Of a stretch of DNA of 64,000 nucleotides, positions 31,631-40,963 are shown piece after piece; the first letter of the stretch is position 1, and each line of letters starts with the position of its first letter. Position numbers and translations under genes: made by a program. The stretch comes from CBIFVZ01 sp966185765 (GTDB lineage Bacteria > Pseudomonadota > Gammaproteobacteria > Enterobacterales > Enterobacteriaceae): contig CBIFVZ010000004.1 in the NCBI GenBank assembly GCA_966185765.1, positions 1 to 64,000 of the forward strand, in the 5' to 3' direction. The notes beneath the pieces were generated by a model. It saw only the letters and a program-made list of their open reading frames with translations. It had not been told where the DNA came from and did no database searches.

Positions 31631-32824
31631 TCAACGCGGCTGCAGGCAGTTATCCTCTTTCCAGCTATAAAGCCATTCCATTGCCCGGTAGAACTCATTT
31701 TGCGTTTTGCCTTTCCACAACAGGTTACGCACCTGACGTTCAACGCCCGCCGCATGATAAATGCGGCCCATTTCGCGGGTTGACCACACAATACGCGCAG
31801 TGCGCGGGATGCGTACCGATTCATACAGCGCAAACGCCTTTTTGGCATCGTTGTCGCACGCCTGCAACGCCTTGCCGAGCGTGACGGCATCTTCCAGCGC
31901 CATGCAGGCCCCCTGCGCCATGTACTGTGCCACCGGATGCGCCGCATCACCCACCAGCGTAATCCGGTCCTTGCCCCATTTCTCAACCGGCTCACGGTCA
32001 GCGGTAGACCAGCGTCGCCATGAGGTGGGTTTGTCGAGCATCTGACGCGGGCGCGGGTGAATACCCTGGAAGTACGACAGCACCTCTTCTTTACTGCCGT
32101 CACGCACGCCCCACTCCTCCGTCTGACGGCTGTGAAAAGTTACGACCAGGTTGTACTGACTGCCGCCGCGCAGCGGGTAGTGCACCAGGTGGCAGTGCGG
32201 ACCGGCCCACAGCACAGGAGCATTGATACGCAGGTCTTCGGGCATATCGTCACGCTCAATCACCGCACGGTAAACCACGTGCCCGGTTACGCGCGGCGCA
32301 TCACCAAGCAGAGTCTGACGCACAACCGACTTCACGCCGTCACAGCCAATCAGGATATCGGCCGTCCAGCTGTTGCCCTTCTCGTCAAAGACCGTGACAT
32401 CGTTATCATTCTCACGGATATCCACAATGTTGGTCGAGGTGTGGTACTGCACCTGAGGATGTTGCTGGGCCGCTTCCCACACCGTGGCGTGAATATCCAC
32501 GCGATGAATGACCGCATAGGGGCCACCAAAGTGTTCACGAAACGCCTCGCCGGTTTCAATGCTGACCTCCGGCTCACCGCTTACGGCATCCATCATTGTG
32601 ATATGGTCAGTAAAAACGGCGCGCTCGCGCGCCACCTTGCCCACGCCAAGACTATCCAGCGCGGAAAAAGCGTTAGGGCCAAGCTGGATACCTGCACCGA
32701 TTTCACCAATCTCGTGTGCCTTTTCCAGCAGTGTAACGTTGATCCCCTGACGGGCCAGAGAAAGTGCGGTTGCTGCACCGCCAATACCGCCACCGACAAT
32801 GATGGCACTGTTAACTTTTGTCAT
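31631..32824 (-). CDS. mhbM: 3-hydroxybenzoate 6-monooxygenase
   Basis: The 397-aa flavoprotein hydroxylase has the GGGIGG dinucleotide motif at 11-16, the CDGVKS segment near 160 and GDAAHP near 290, where the FAD ribityl binds. Its length equals Klebsiella MhbM. It turns 3-hydroxybenzoate into gentisate with NADH and oxygen. It is the last gene of an operon with ring cleavage, isomerase, hydrolase and transporter genes, which fixes its role more firmly than the family alone, since salicylate hydroxylases are close relatives. Confidence 0.93.
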   Translation of the reverse strand: MTKVNSAIIVGGGIGGAATALSLARQGINVTLLEKAHEIGEIGAGIQLGPNAFSALDSLGVGKVARERAVFTDHITMMDAVSGEPEVSIETGEAFREHFGGPYAVIHRVDIHATVWEAAQQHPQVQYHTSTNIVDIRENDNDVTVFDEKGNSWTADILIGCDGVKSVVRQTLLGDAPRVTGHVVYRAVIERDDMPEDLRINAPVLWAGPHCHLVHYPLRGGSQYNLVVTFHSRQTEEWGVRDGSKEEVLSYFQGIHPRPRQMLDKPTSWRRWSTADREPVEKWGKDRITLVGDAAHPVAQYMAQGACMALEDAVTLGKALQACDNDAKKAFALYESVRIPRTARIVWSTREMGRIYHAAGVERQVRNLLWKGKTQNEFYRAMEWLYSWKEDNCLQPR

Positions 32825-32839
32825 TTTTATCTCCTTGCA

Positions 32840-33481
32840 TTACGCCGGAATTTTATCTTTCTGATTCTCCGGTGCCGCCGCGCGGAACGCAGGCAACGTC
32901 TGGCAATGTTCATAGATAGCCTGGCAACGTGGGAACGCCGATAAATCGCAGTGCATACGCAGCGCATTAGCCCACTGTGGAATCAGGCAGCAGTCCGCCA
33001 GCGTCGGCGCATCGCCCACACAGAAGCGGCCATTGCTGTTAGCTAACATCTGCTCGACAGCGCCCAGCCCCTGAGCAACCCAGTGACCGTACCAGCGGTT
33101 TTTTTCCGCCTCGCTCACCTTCAGCTCGTCCGTCAACCAGCGCAGGACGCGCATGTTGTTAATCGGGTGAATATCACAGGCAATGGCGTAGGCGATTTCC
33201 AGCACCTTCGCCCGTGCCACGTCTTCTTCGGGCAATAACCTGGGTTGCGAATAATGGCGATCAAGCCAGTCAATAATCGCCAGCGACTGACCCAGCGTTT
33301 CGCCGTTATCCGTCACCAGCGTTGGCACCACCCCCACCGGGTTCAGGCGACGGTAACGTGCGCTGTTCTGCTCACCGTTACGAATATTCACGCCTTGCGT
33401 GTCGTACTCCACCCCCTTAAGCGCCAGTGCAATGCGCACGCGGTACGAGGCGGAGCTGTTAAAAAAGCTGTACAGCTGCAT
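32840..33481 (-). CDS. mhbI: Maleylpyruvate isomerase (zeta-class GST)
   Basis: The 213-aa protein is a zeta-class glutathione transferase: MQLYSFFNSSASYRVRIAL with the active-site serines near 9-11, the GVVPTLV cis-Pro loop and the QSLAIIDWLD motif. It converts maleylpyruvate to fumarylpyruvate with glutathione. Maleylacetoacetate isomerases are very similar, but the gentisate genes beside it point to maleylpyruvate. GGAGACGCT precedes the start. Confidence 0.92.
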   Translation of the reverse strand: MQLYSFFNSSASYRVRIALALKGVEYDTQGVNIRNGEQNSARYRRLNPVGVVPTLVTDNGETLGQSLAIIDWLDRHYSQPRLLPEEDVARAKVLEIAYAIACDIHPINNMRVLRWLTDELKVSEAEKNRWYGHWVAQGLGAVEQMLANSNGRFCVGDAPTLADCCLIPQWANALRMHCDLSAFPRCQAIYEHCQTLPAFRAAAPENQKDKIPA

Positions 33482-33490
33482 AGCGTCTCC

Positions 33491-34192
33491 TTACACCACT
33501 TTCACCGACAGCGGCGTGAGGTCGCCGACATTGCCGGTCATCACGTCTCCCTTCACAACCGGACCGACACCTTCAGGTGTACCAGTGAAGATCAGGTCAC
33601 CAGGCTGAAGTTCAAAGAAGCCGGACAGGTAACTGATGGTTTCTTCCACCGACCAGATAAGATGGCGGATATCACTGCGCTGCTTGTCTTCACCGTTTAC
33701 CTTAAGCCAGATATCTGCCTTGCTGATATCGTCTACCGTAGCGACAGGGTGCAGCGGTGACATGGGTGCAGAGAGGTCAAACGCCTTACCGATTTCCCAG
33801 GGACGCCCCATCTGGCGCATTTCCATCTGGCGGTCACGGCGCGTCATATCAAGACCGGTGGCATAGCCCCAGATGTACTCGCGTGCCTTTTCCAGCGGAA
33901 TATCGCGCCCGGACTTGCCAATGGCCACGACCAGTTCAATTTCATAATGGAAGTTGTCGGTTTGCGCCGGATACGGCAGCTCAAAGGTGCTGCCTGGCGC
34001 TACCGGGACAACCGCATCTGCCGGTTTGCAAAAAAAGAACGGCGGTTCACGGTCCGGGTCAAACCCCATTTCACGGGCGTGTGCGGCATAGTTACGCCCC
34101 ACGCAATATACGCGACGCACCGGGAACTCGGCATCGCTGCCAACAACGGGAACGCTTACGGTCGCCTGCGGGGCAAAGACATACTGAGTCAT
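33491..34192 (-). CDS. mhbH: Fumarylpyruvate hydrolase
   Basis: The 233-aa protein belongs to the fumarylacetoacetate hydrolase family: YCVGRNYAAHAREMG, the metal-binding HYEIELVVAIGK acidic pair and the FTGTPEGVGPV motif near the end. It splits fumarylpyruvate into fumarate and pyruvate, the last step of the gentisate route, which feeds the TCA cycle. It is placed between the isomerase (9 bases) and the dioxygenase (15 bases). Confidence 0.92.
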   Translation of the reverse strand: MTQYVFAPQATVSVPVVGSDAEFPVRRVYCVGRNYAAHAREMGFDPDREPPFFFCKPADAVVPVAPGSTFELPYPAQTDNFHYEIELVVAIGKSGRDIPLEKAREYIWGYATGLDMTRRDRQMEMRQMGRPWEIGKAFDLSAPMSPLHPVATVDDISKADIWLKVNGEDKQRSDIRHLIWSVEETISYLSGFFELQPGDLIFTGTPEGVGPVVKGDVMTGNVGDLTPLSVKVV

Positions 34193-34207
34193 CGTTTTTT
34201 CTCCAGG

Positions 34208-35257
34208 TTAAGTACGTGCTTCACGAAACAGGCCCAGCACTTCCTGAACCGGTTTGTCGGAGAAGCTAAAGAGGACGGCATCGGCATCGGTATCAAAAGA
34301 GAGCGCATGCCAGGTTGGCACCACAAACACGTCTTTTGGCCCGAAGGTAAAGGTTTGCTCGCCAATGGTGACGCGGCCACGGCCTTCCACAACGTGATAA
34401 ATGGTGCTGTCGGTACTGCGCTGAACGCGCGTGCGCAGACCTTTGGGTAACAGTTGCAGGAACGCACCAATAGACGGCATCGGATAACCACCGTTTTCCG
34501 GGTTGACGTAGCGTAGCTTGAAGCCTTCCCACTCATCCGGGTCACCCAGGCGGCGCAACGCTTCCAGCGCCTCGCGGCTGCGGTCGTAGCGGTAGTTGAA
34601 AATCGGTGAAGAGTTGCCCTTCTGGTGGCGCAACGGCAGCATGTTGGCGGCATAGCGGGGTAAATAGTCGCCCTCCTGACGCGTAACGGGTTGCTGCTCT
34701 TGCGGGTAATCCTCAGCAAAACCGCAGCCGAGATAGTTCACCAGCGGCAGGTCGAGGCCATCGAGCCACACCACCGGCTCGTTGCCGGTATTGCCGTGAT
34801 CGTGCCAACGCCACTGCGGTGTCAGGATAAAGTCACCTTCGTGCATGGTGGTGCGCTCGCCATCGACAGCGGTAAAGGCACCTTTACCTTCCACAATAAA
34901 GCGCAGCGCTGACTGGTTATGGCGATGGCTTGGTGCCACTTCGCCTGGCATGATGAGCTGCAAGCCTGCATATAATGAGGCCGTAATTGACGAGGTGCCG
35001 CGCAGCGCCGGGTTTTCCAGCACCAGTACGCGGCGTACCGCTTCACGAGCACCAATCAACTCACCGGCCCGCATCAGCAGTGGACGGATTTCCGGGTAGT
35101 GCCATAGCGCCGGGGCACAGTTTGCATTAGGCGTTTGTGGCACCAAATCGTGTAAGGACTCCCACAGCGGCGTCAGACCTTTGGCAGAAATCTGCTCGTA
35201 GTACTGCTGACGCTGTTGTTGGACCGGGGGTACAGTCGTGTTCGTCACTTCAGACAT
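34208..35257 (-). CDS. mhbD: Gentisate 1,2-dioxygenase
   Basis: The 349-aa protein is a double-cupin iron(II) ring-cleavage dioxygenase. The first cupin holds PSHRHNQSALRFIVEG with the metal histidines, followed by FILTPQWRWHDHGN; the second is at about 260-330 (YHVVEGRGRVTIG, then VVPTWHAL). It opens gentisate to maleylpyruvate. GGAGAATCATT precedes the ATG. It follows the transporter gene by 14 bases. Confidence 0.94.
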   Translation of the reverse strand: MSEVTNTTVPPVQQQRQQYYEQISAKGLTPLWESLHDLVPQTPNANCAPALWHYPEIRPLLMRAGELIGAREAVRRVLVLENPALRGTSSITASLYAGLQLIMPGEVAPSHRHNQSALRFIVEGKGAFTAVDGERTTMHEGDFILTPQWRWHDHGNTGNEPVVWLDGLDLPLVNYLGCGFAEDYPQEQQPVTRQEGDYLPRYAANMLPLRHQKGNSSPIFNYRYDRSREALEALRRLGDPDEWEGFKLRYVNPENGGYPMPSIGAFLQLLPKGLRTRVQRSTDSTIYHVVEGRGRVTIGEQTFTFGPKDVFVVPTWHALSFDTDADAVLFSFSDKPVQEVLGLFREART

Positions 35258-35271
35258 AATGATTCTCCTTA

Positions 35272-36648
35272 TTATTCACTTTCACTGGCGATGGAGCCGG
35301 AGCGTATCGGGTGCGCCGCTACAGGTGCGTCACGGCGGGCGCGAGTCGCTACACTCAGTACGGTGAGCATGGCTGAACAAATCAGAGCCGGAACGGCGAT
35401 AATCACAAACAGTGAGCTGAACGACAGCGACATTGCCATCATCAGGCCACCGCTTAGCGAGCCAACGATGGCGCCACAGCGCCCTACCGCATTGGCCCAG
35501 CTCACGCCGGTAGCACGACAGTCGGTGGGATAAAGCATGGCGCTCAGTGCATTAAGGCCAACCTGTGAACCACTCACGCCAATGCCGACACCAAAAATGG
35601 CCAGCGTCATCAGCCACAGGGTGTCCTGGGTTGCGCCAATCAGCGCCAGACTCACGGCTCCCAGCAGATAACTCACCGCCAGTACCCACCACGGATTAAG
35701 CTTATCCATCAGCCAGCCCAGCGCCACCGCGCCCAGCGTGCCGCCCACCTGGAAACTGGTGGTTATCCACGCCGCCTGCTCAAGCGCGATGCCGCGCTGG
35801 TGCAACAGCACAGGCAACCAGCTCGAAAGCAGATAAATAATCAGCAGGCTCATAAAGAACACCAGCCACAGCATCAGGGTCAGGCTGCGTAAGCGCCCCT
35901 GAAATAAGGCGCGGGCGGCGCTACGCTGCACGCGCACCTCGTTTTCATTAAGCACAAAGCGCATGGCGCTACAGTCTTTACCGGTAATCCGACTCACGGT
36001 ATGCGCCAGCGCCTTCGGGCAACGCCCGCTGCGCGCCAGAAAGCGCGGCGATTCCGGCAGCGCGAAGAGGAGCGCCACCGCTAACGCCAGCGGCAGTACA
36101 CCGCCCAGCAGCAAAATACCCTGCCAGCCGATACTCGCCACCAGTTGGGCACTGACCACGCCGCCGAGTGCAGAACCCAGCGTAAAGCCGCAGAACATCA
36201 GTGTGACCAGCGCACCACGGCGGCGAGCGGGTAAAAACTCGGAGGTCATAGTGACCGTATTGGGCATGGCGCCACCCAGCCCCAGCCCGGTGAGAAAGCG
36301 CAGCAGCACCAGCATTTCAAGGGATGACGCAAAAGCAGAAAGCAGACTCATCAGGCCAAAAAACGCCACGCAGCCTTCCAGCACGCGTTTGCGGCCAAAT
36401 TTGTCTGACAGCGGCCCGCATAGCAGTGCGCCGCCGGTCAGCCCCAACAGCCCGGCGCCAAACAGCGGTGCCAGTGCGCCCGGGGTTAACTGCCACTGGG
36501 TACGAATATCGGGTGCGATAAAACCGATGGCGGCAGTGTCAAAACCGTCCATCATGACGACAAGAAAGCAGCAGGCTATCACCCGCCACTGAAGCGCTGA
36601 TACCGGCGCGGCATCGATAAGCGCCTGCAAATCGCGTTGCTGAACCAT
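35272..36648 (-). CDS. mhbT: 3-hydroxybenzoate MFS transporter (AAHS family)
   Basis: The 458-aa membrane protein has 12 predicted helices and the aromatic acid:H+ symporter motif MMDGFDTAAIGF in helix 1, plus GPLSDKFGRKRVL between helices 2 and 3. It is the first gene of the operon and is divergent from the LysR gene. Position and family match MhbT of Klebsiella, which imports 3-hydroxybenzoate. Gentisate import is also possible. Confidence 0.92.
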   Translation of the reverse strand: MVQQRDLQALIDAAPVSALQWRVIACCFLVVMMDGFDTAAIGFIAPDIRTQWQLTPGALAPLFGAGLLGLTGGALLCGPLSDKFGRKRVLEGCVAFFGLMSLLSAFASSLEMLVLLRFLTGLGLGGAMPNTVTMTSEFLPARRRGALVTLMFCGFTLGSALGGVVSAQLVASIGWQGILLLGGVLPLALAVALLFALPESPRFLARSGRCPKALAHTVSRITGKDCSAMRFVLNENEVRVQRSAARALFQGRLRSLTLMLWLVFFMSLLIIYLLSSWLPVLLHQRGIALEQAAWITTSFQVGGTLGAVALGWLMDKLNPWWVLAVSYLLGAVSLALIGATQDTLWLMTLAIFGVGIGVSGSQVGLNALSAMLYPTDCRATGVSWANAVGRCGAIVGSLSGGLMMAMSLSFSSLFVIIAVPALICSAMLTVLSVATRARRDAPVAAHPIRSGSIASESE

Positions 36649-36698
36649 AACTGGGCCTCGCTGTGTAGAATATGAGATATATCGTTGTTGTGTTTATG

Positions 36699-36721
36699 TT
36701 GCGATTCTGGAATTCCAGCAA
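36699..36721. promoter_or_regulatory. Candidate MhbR operator
   Basis: TTGC-N15-GCAA encloses the perfect 12-bp palindrome CTGGAATTCCAG (36707-36718). It lies midway between the divergent mhbT and mhbR starts, where a LysR activator site is expected. Confidence 0.5.
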
Positions 36722-36751
36722 TGAGATGTACAATGGCTTTTTGGCCCTCGC

Positions 36752-36769
36752 TATAACCTGGAGGTTATA
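36752..36769 (+). promoter_or_regulatory. Inverted repeat covering the mhbR ribosome site
   Basis: TATAACCT-GG-AGGTTATA is a perfect 8-bp dyad that contains the GGAGG of mhbR, two bases before its ATG. In RNA a 7-bp stem with a TGGA loop would hide the ribosome site. It could also be an autoregulatory operator. Confidence 0.5.
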
Positions 36770-36770
36770 C

Positions 36771-37703
36771 ATGGCGGACTGGACACAAAAACTGAAGCTG
36801 CATCACCTGAAAACACTGGTAGCGATTGCTGAGCAAGGCAACCTGTCTCGGGTGGCAAAAATGATGCATATCAGCCAACCCGCACTCTCCAAATGGCTGA
36901 CCGCGCTGGAAGAGGATATGGGCATAGTATTGTTTGAGCGCCACAGCAAAGGGCTACGCCCCTCAGATGGTGGTAAGTTACTGCTGGAGCATGCGCGCCG
37001 GTTAATTCGCGATATGGAGCGCTCCCATAACGAGCTGGAACGTTTTAAACAAGGCGGGTTGGTCGGCAGCCTGCATATCGGCTGCTCTCCGGTCGCAACG
37101 GACTGCGTCTCACAGGCCATTCTGCCGCTGCTGGAAGCCATGCCGACGCTGTATCTGAATGTGGAAGAGAAAGTCATGACGCCGCTGCTGCACGATTTGC
37201 TCTCTGGCGTTATCGACGTGGTGGTCGGGCGCGTCGGCGGACGGGCGCTCAAACTGCCGCTGCAATACCGGGTGCTGTACACCGAACCGGTGTGCTTTGT
37301 GGCACGCACCGATCATCCACTGGTGCTGCGCGGCAGTATTAGCTGGCAGGATCTTGCTCCCTGGCGCTGGATAGTCTGGCCCGGCGGCACACCGATACGC
37401 CAGAGTATTGATAACGCTCTGGTAGACCACGGGGTGATGTTGCCCACTAATACGATTGAATCCGCTTCCATGAACGTGACCGTCAACCTGTTACAGGCAA
37501 GCGATATGGTGTCGATACTCTCGCAGCGTCTGGCAGAGCGCTACCAGGCTCAGGGGCTTATCAAAATACTCGCCTTACCGCCCATCGAACAGAAAGGCAG
37601 CGTCGGCGTGTTCTGGCGCAGCAACGAAACGCCCTCGGCAGCGCTGCAATGCTTCCTGGCTTGTCTGCCTTCTGAACAGGCACAACCCGGTAGCGCGCGC
37701 TGA
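36771..37703 (+). CDS. mhbR: LysR-family activator of the mhb operon
   Basis: The 310-aa regulator has an N-terminal HTH (LSRVAKMMHISQPALSKWLTALE, near 25-48) and a LysR effector domain. The start at 36771 follows CTGGAGG; the longer frame to 36672 runs through the divergent promoter. It is transcribed away from mhbTDHIM, the same arrangement as in Klebsiella, where MhbR activates the operon with 3-hydroxybenzoate as inducer. Confidence 0.9.
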   Translation: MADWTQKLKLHHLKTLVAIAEQGNLSRVAKMMHISQPALSKWLTALEEDMGIVLFERHSKGLRPSDGGKLLLEHARRLIRDMERSHNELERFKQGGLVGSLHIGCSPVATDCVSQAILPLLEAMPTLYLNVEEKVMTPLLHDLLSGVIDVVVGRVGGRALKLPLQYRVLYTEPVCFVARTDHPLVLRGSISWQDLAPWRWIVWPGGTPIRQSIDNALVDHGVMLPTNTIESASMNVTVNLLQASDMVSILSQRLAERYQAQGLIKILALPPIEQKGSVGVFWRSNETPSAALQCFLACLPSEQAQPGSAR

Positions 37704-37836
37704 TTTGCCTGAGTCATCAACTCATCCGCTACCGACAATATCGTTATCACTACCATGCCATAATTTCATGTTGTGACGGGTAGCACAGAATCGGCTTTAA
37801 TTGTATGATGAATGCGTTTCTTTGAGGATGAACGCC

Positions 37837-38238
37837 ATGCGTAATACATTGACCCTTCTCTGGCATTATCTGCGGGCTTTCCTGCTGATTTACGCCTGTC
37901 TTTACGCCGGTATCGCCCTCGCTGCGCTACTGCCTGTCACCATTCCTGGCAGCATCATCGGTATGCTGATTCTTTTTTTACTGTTGTCGCTACAAATCCT
38001 GCCCGCGCGCTGGGTGAAGCCCGGCTGTCACCTGTTAATTCGCTATATGGCGCTGCTGTTTGTCCCGGTTGGTGTAGGTGTGATGCAGTATTACGACCTG
38101 CTGAGCGCTCAGTTTGGCCCGATTGTCGTTTCCTGCACGGTAAGTACCGTGGTGGTATTGGTGGTGGTGAGCTGGAGTTCTCATCTTATTCACGGCGAGC
38201 GTAAAGTCGTCGGCCAGGATGAGGTAAACAAAAAATGA
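37837..38238 (+). CDS. yohJ: LrgA/CidA-family membrane protein YohJ
   Basis: The 133-aa protein has four hydrophobic helices and matches E. coli YohJ (LPVTIPGSIIGMLILF, RYMALLFVPVGVGVMQYYDLL). The family resembles holins and antiholins that act on murein hydrolase export or on metabolite efflux. It overlaps yohK by four bases (ATGA), so the two are cotranslated. The start at 37837 has TGAGG at good spacing; an ATG nine bases earlier is possible. Confidence 0.95.
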   Translation: MRNTLTLLWHYLRAFLLIYACLYAGIALAALLPVTIPGSIIGMLILFLLLSLQILPARWVKPGCHLLIRYMALLFVPVGVGVMQYYDLLSAQFGPIVVSCTVSTVVVLVVVSWSSHLIHGERKVVGQDEVNKK

Positions 38239-38930
38239 CTGAGAACATCTGGTGGTCACTGCCGCTAACCCTGGTGGTGTTCTTTGGTGCGCGCCGTCTC
38301 GGCAACTGGCTTAAAACGCCGTTACTGAACCCGTTGCTGATATCTATGGTCGTCATCATCCCGCTACTGATTTTAAGCGGTATCGGCTACGAACGTTACT
38401 TCAGCGGCAGCAAAGTGCTTAACGATTTGCTGCAACCTGCCGTGGTGGCACTGGCCTTTCCGTTGTATGAACAGTTACACCAGATTCGCGCGCGCTGGAA
38501 GTCGATTATTTCCATCTGCTTTATCGGTAGCCTGGTTGCCATGATTAGCGGCACGGCAATGGCGCTGCTGATGGGCGCCACGCCGCAGATTGCCGCCTCG
38601 GTCCTGCCCAAATCCGTGACCACCCCCATCGCAATGGCCGTTGGCGGCAGCATTGGCGGCATTCCGGCTATCAGCGCCGTGTGCGTGATTTTTGTCGGTA
38701 TCCTCGGTGCCGTGTTCGGTCACGCCTTACTCAATCTGATGCACATCAGCACCAAAGCGTCACGCGGGCTGGCGATGGGTACGGCCTCACACGCACTTGG
38801 CACCGCTCGCTGCGCCGAACTGGACTATCAGGAAGGCGCGTTTGGCTCACTGGCGCTGGTGATTTGTGGCATTATCACCTCACTGCTGGCCCCGTTTCTG
38901 TTTCCCGTGATCGTGCAGGTTTTTGGCTAA
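38235..38930 (+). CDS. yohK: LrgB-family membrane protein YohK
   Basis: The 231-aa inner-membrane protein of the LrgB/CidB family includes NPLLISMVVIIPLL, LPKSVTTPIAMAVGGSIGG and GMGTASHALGTARCAEL-like segments as in E. coli YohK. It works with YohJ. In E. coli the pair (CytR-controlled cdd region) has been tied to 3-hydroxypropionate or similar efflux, but this is not certain. It precedes cdd by 127 bases. Confidence 0.95.
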   Translation: MTENIWWSLPLTLVVFFGARRLGNWLKTPLLNPLLISMVVIIPLLILSGIGYERYFSGSKVLNDLLQPAVVALAFPLYEQLHQIRARWKSIISICFIGSLVAMISGTAMALLMGATPQIAASVLPKSVTTPIAMAVGGSIGGIPAISAVCVIFVGILGAVFGHALLNLMHISTKASRGLAMGTASHALGTARCAELDYQEGAFGSLALVICGIITSLLAPFLFPVIVQVFG

Positions 38931-38970
38931 TCTCGGCGCCAGGCTCGTAAAATTACGAAAAATTGCATTT

Positions 38971-38999
38971 GTTGCATTTTTATTGTGATTAAAGTCGCA
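38971..38999. promoter_or_regulatory. cdd promoter: CytR half-site and CRP site
   Basis: GTTGCATT at 38971-38978 matches the CytR half-site. TGTGATTAAAGTCGCA at 38984-38999 matches CRP with one mismatch in TCACA. The combination mirrors the known cdd promoter of E. coli, where CytR and CRP bind together. Confidence 0.65.
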
Positions 39000-39057
39000 T
39001 ATAACAGACCAGGTGCACCGTAAAATACGCGTCCACTAACTCTATCTGAGGCCTGCC

Positions 39058-39942
39058 ATGCATCCACGTTTTGAGAGCGTCTTTGCACAGCTTCCCGCTA
39101 ACCTGCAATCTGCGCTGCATCCTCTGCTTGATGCCGACCACTTTCCCGCCATGCTGAGTGCACATGAGGTGGCATTACTCAGACAGCAAACCGGCATGGA
39201 TGACGCCACGGTGGCCTTTGCCCTGCTCCCCCTTGCGGCCGCCTGCGCACGCCCGGTAATTTCACATTTTCACGTTGGCGCTATTGCCCGTGGCATCAGT
39301 GGCAATCTCTACTTCGGGGCCAATATGGAATTCCCCGGTACCATACTCCAGCAAACCATCCATGCTGAACAAAGTGCCGTGACCCACGCCTGGCTGCGCG
39401 GTGAGAAGCAGCTTGCCGCCATTACCGTGAACTACACGCCCTGTGGCCACTGCCGCCAGTTTATGAACGAACTTAATAGCGGTACGAATTTACGCATTGA
39501 TTTGCCGGGCCGTGAGCCAGCCACGCTGGGTGATTATCTGCCGGACGCCTTTGGCCCCATTGACCTGGATATCACGACACGCCTGCTGGATGAAGAAAAT
39601 CACGGTTTCACGCCCGATGGCGATGCCCTGAGTCAGGCCGCTATCGCGGCGGCTAACCGCAGCCATGCACCGTACAGTCAGTCGCCATCCGGCGTGGCGC
39701 TTGAGATGAAAGACGGCACACTGATTACTGGCAGCTACGCCGAAAATGCCGCCTATAATCCATCCCTGCCACCGCTGCAGGCTGCCCTGAACATCGCCTA
39801 CCTCAGTGGGTATGACAGTAAGGATATTGCCCGTGCACTGTTGGCCGAGCGCCCGGATGCACAGATAACACAGTGGGAATCAACCGTAGCCGTGTTGCGC
39901 ACGCTGGCGTGCCAGAGCCTCGATCGCGTGCTGCTGCCCTGA
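39058..39942 (+). CDS. cdd: Cytidine deaminase
   Basis: The 294-aa zinc enzyme has the HAEQSAVTHAWL motif (catalytic Glu and zinc His near residue 102) and PCGHCRQF with the zinc cysteines near 129-132. Its length and two-domain layout match E. coli Cdd. It deaminates cytidine and deoxycytidine. It has its own promoter with CytR and CRP sites. Confidence 0.97.
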   Translation: MHPRFESVFAQLPANLQSALHPLLDADHFPAMLSAHEVALLRQQTGMDDATVAFALLPLAAACARPVISHFHVGAIARGISGNLYFGANMEFPGTILQQTIHAEQSAVTHAWLRGEKQLAAITVNYTPCGHCRQFMNELNSGTNLRIDLPGREPATLGDYLPDAFGPIDLDITTRLLDEENHGFTPDGDALSQAAIAAANRSHAPYSQSPSGVALEMKDGTLITGSYAENAAYNPSLPPLQAALNIAYLSGYDSKDIARALLAERPDAQITQWESTVAVLRTLACQSLDRVLLP

Positions 39943-40060
39943 AGACACGGGTGCGTGATGCAGTGAAAATTGCGACAATCGTGTACCCGTCAGTTGCACC
40001 GCTTCGGTGGATAAAGTAGCCTTGGATGAAATTTTGCCCTTCTGTCGAGTCTGCAAGTCC

Positions 40061-40822
40061 ATGTTAAAGCGCCTGTTTTACAGCCTGCTTATTGTTATCG
40101 GCCTGATCCTGTTATCAGCGCTGGCGCTCGACCGCTGGATGAGCTGGAAAACCGCGCCCTACATCTATGACGAAATCCAGGATCTGCCTTCACGCCAGGT
40201 GGGCGTGGTACTCGGCACGGCAAAATACTACCGCACCGGGGTCATTAACCAGTATTACCGCTACCGCATCCAGGGCGCGTTAAACGCTTATAACAGCGGC
40301 AAGGTGGACTATTTGCTGTTGAGCGGCGATAACGCCCAGCAAAGCTATAATGAACCGGTGACCATGCGCCGTGACCTGATTGCCGCAGGCGTCAACCCCG
40401 CAGACATCGTGCTGGATTATGCCGGATTCCGTACGCTGGACTCGATTGTGCGCACCCGCAAAGTGTTTGATACCAACGATTTCATCATTATCACGCAGCG
40501 TTTTCACTGCGAGCGTGCGCTGTTTATCGCCCTGCATATGGGTATTCAGGCACAATGCTATGCCGTGCCGTCACCGAAAAATATGCTCACCGTGCGCCTG
40601 CGTGAGTTTGGCGCCCGTCTTGGGGCACTGGCAGATTTGTATATATTCAAGCGTGAACCGCGCTTTCTCGGCCCGCTGGTACCCATTCCGGCCCATAACA
40701 CCGTGCCGGAAAATACCCAGGGCTATCCGGCGGTAACGCCAGAGCAGCTTTTAGAGTTGCAGAAGAAAAGGGAGATAAAATCCGCGCCAACGCCTTCAAC
40801 GTCCCCTGCAGGGTTACGGTGA
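40061..40822 (+). CDS. sanA: SanA, envelope barrier protein (DUF218)
   Basis: The 253-aa protein starts at 40061 with an N-terminal membrane anchor (MLKRLFYSLLIVIGLILLSAL) and a periplasmic DUF218 domain (GVVLGTAKYYRTGVINQYY, LLSGDNAQQSYNEP, ITQRFHCERALF). It matches E. coli SanA (239 aa) with a longer C-terminal tail. SanA supports vancomycin resistance at high temperature and cell-envelope integrity. The upstream frame to 40007 has no similarity. Confidence 0.95.
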   Translation: MLKRLFYSLLIVIGLILLSALALDRWMSWKTAPYIYDEIQDLPSRQVGVVLGTAKYYRTGVINQYYRYRIQGALNAYNSGKVDYLLLSGDNAQQSYNEPVTMRRDLIAAGVNPADIVLDYAGFRTLDSIVRTRKVFDTNDFIIITQRFHCERALFIALHMGIQAQCYAVPSPKNMLTVRLREFGARLGALADLYIFKREPRFLGPLVPIPAHNTVPENTQGYPAVTPEQLLELQKKREIKSAPTPSTSPAGLR

Positions 40823-40963
40823 AATACTGTCAAAAGGTTGTCAGTATGGATACGCAACGCCTTCGTTACATAAAGCAGGATATAATGTCATCGACTGATG
40901 ACACCCCATTCTCACCTTGAGCGCAGTAAACTGATAAAAGTGAACCATATTGAAGGGAAGCAA

